Origin: Aptenodytes patagonicus
Taxonomy: Eukaryota > Chordata > Aves > Sphenisciformes > Spheniscidae
Length of the DNA stretch: 64,000 nt
Assembly (NCBI RefSeq): GCF_965638725.1
Contig: NC_134982.1
Location: 75,344,155 to 75,408,154 of the forward strand
Reading direction: 5' to 3'
Shown here: one piece after another, positions 63,683 through 64,000 of the stretch
How the letters are laid out: every line of letters begins with the position of its first letter
Numbering within the stretch: position 1 is the stretch's first letter
The notes under the pieces: generated by a model
Told to the model about the DNA's origin: nothing
The model's database searches: none
What the model saw: the letters and a program-made list of their open reading frames with translations, nothing else
Program-made: the position numbers and the translations under genes

Positions 63683-64000
63683 CTAGATCACCAGATACAC
63701 AATCTCTAATTAACAGTACTTTTTATTTCATAATACATTGCCCAGTATATAAACGTTTATGCTATACTGAAGCAATACAAACAGCTCCTGAATATTGTTC
63801 TGATTTTGACATTCATGAGAATGTTTATGTGAATGAAAGAAAAAAATTTGATCTTCACAATCATCCCATAAGTCAGATTCCTATATTACAATTACTGTAT
63901 TATAGTCTGTAAGTGAAGAGTAATGAAAATGTGGTGATTTTCTATATCACAGTGTGGTGTTTCTATTGTTAAACTTGTTTATAGCACCAGTCAATTTCGA

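Overview
This is vertebrate nuclear DNA, almost certainly from a bird. The evidence is the family of CR1 LINE fragments, including copies ending in the avian ATTCTATG-type 3' tail, together with compact introns and proteins clearly diverged from the mammalian orthologues. The bacterial vocabulary (operons, RBSs, CRISPR) does not apply. I found no CRISPR array, tRNA or rRNA gene, and no new multi-gene system.

The main gene is a complete TEK (TIE2, the angiopoietin receptor tyrosine kinase) on the minus strand, coding from 47398 down to 8037. All 23 coding exons can be placed with AG/GT borders. They join in phase to 3387 nt (1128 codons plus stop), against 1124 residues in human. The order is signal peptide, Ig1, Ig2, three EGF repeats, Ig3, three fibronectin III domains, one membrane helix, split kinase domain and a C-tail with both known docking tyrosines. 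Every catalytic motif is intact.

Right of TEK (57927-63682 or 63705), also on the minus strand, lie the last four coding exons of IFT74, a coiled-coil subunit of the intraflagellar transport IFT-B complex. Its 5' part lies beyond the window. The order IFT74 then TEK, head to tail, is the order on human 9p21; human 9p corresponds largely to the avian Z, so Z linkage is likely (inference). The two genes work in unrelated processes (cilium assembly and vascular signalling) and I see no functional coupling.

Layout from left to right: 1 to about 3.8 kb is gene-free DNA with several plus-strand AATAAA signals, probably the 3' UTR of a convergent gene. A CR1 fragment follows at 4.48-4.75 kb. TEK 3' UTR and intergenic DNA run to 8036. 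TEK occupies 8.0-47.4 kb, with CR1 fragments, a degenerate CA-rich tandem repeat in intron 3 and a C24 tract in intron 1. The TEK 5' leader/promoter region is at about 47.4-47.9 kb and has several upstream ORFs and an ETS-type motif cluster. The intergenic stretch to 57.9 kb contains one decayed CR1 reverse-transcriptase fragment. IFT74 fills the rest.

Most open reading frames elsewhere are chance frames in introns and intergenic DNA.
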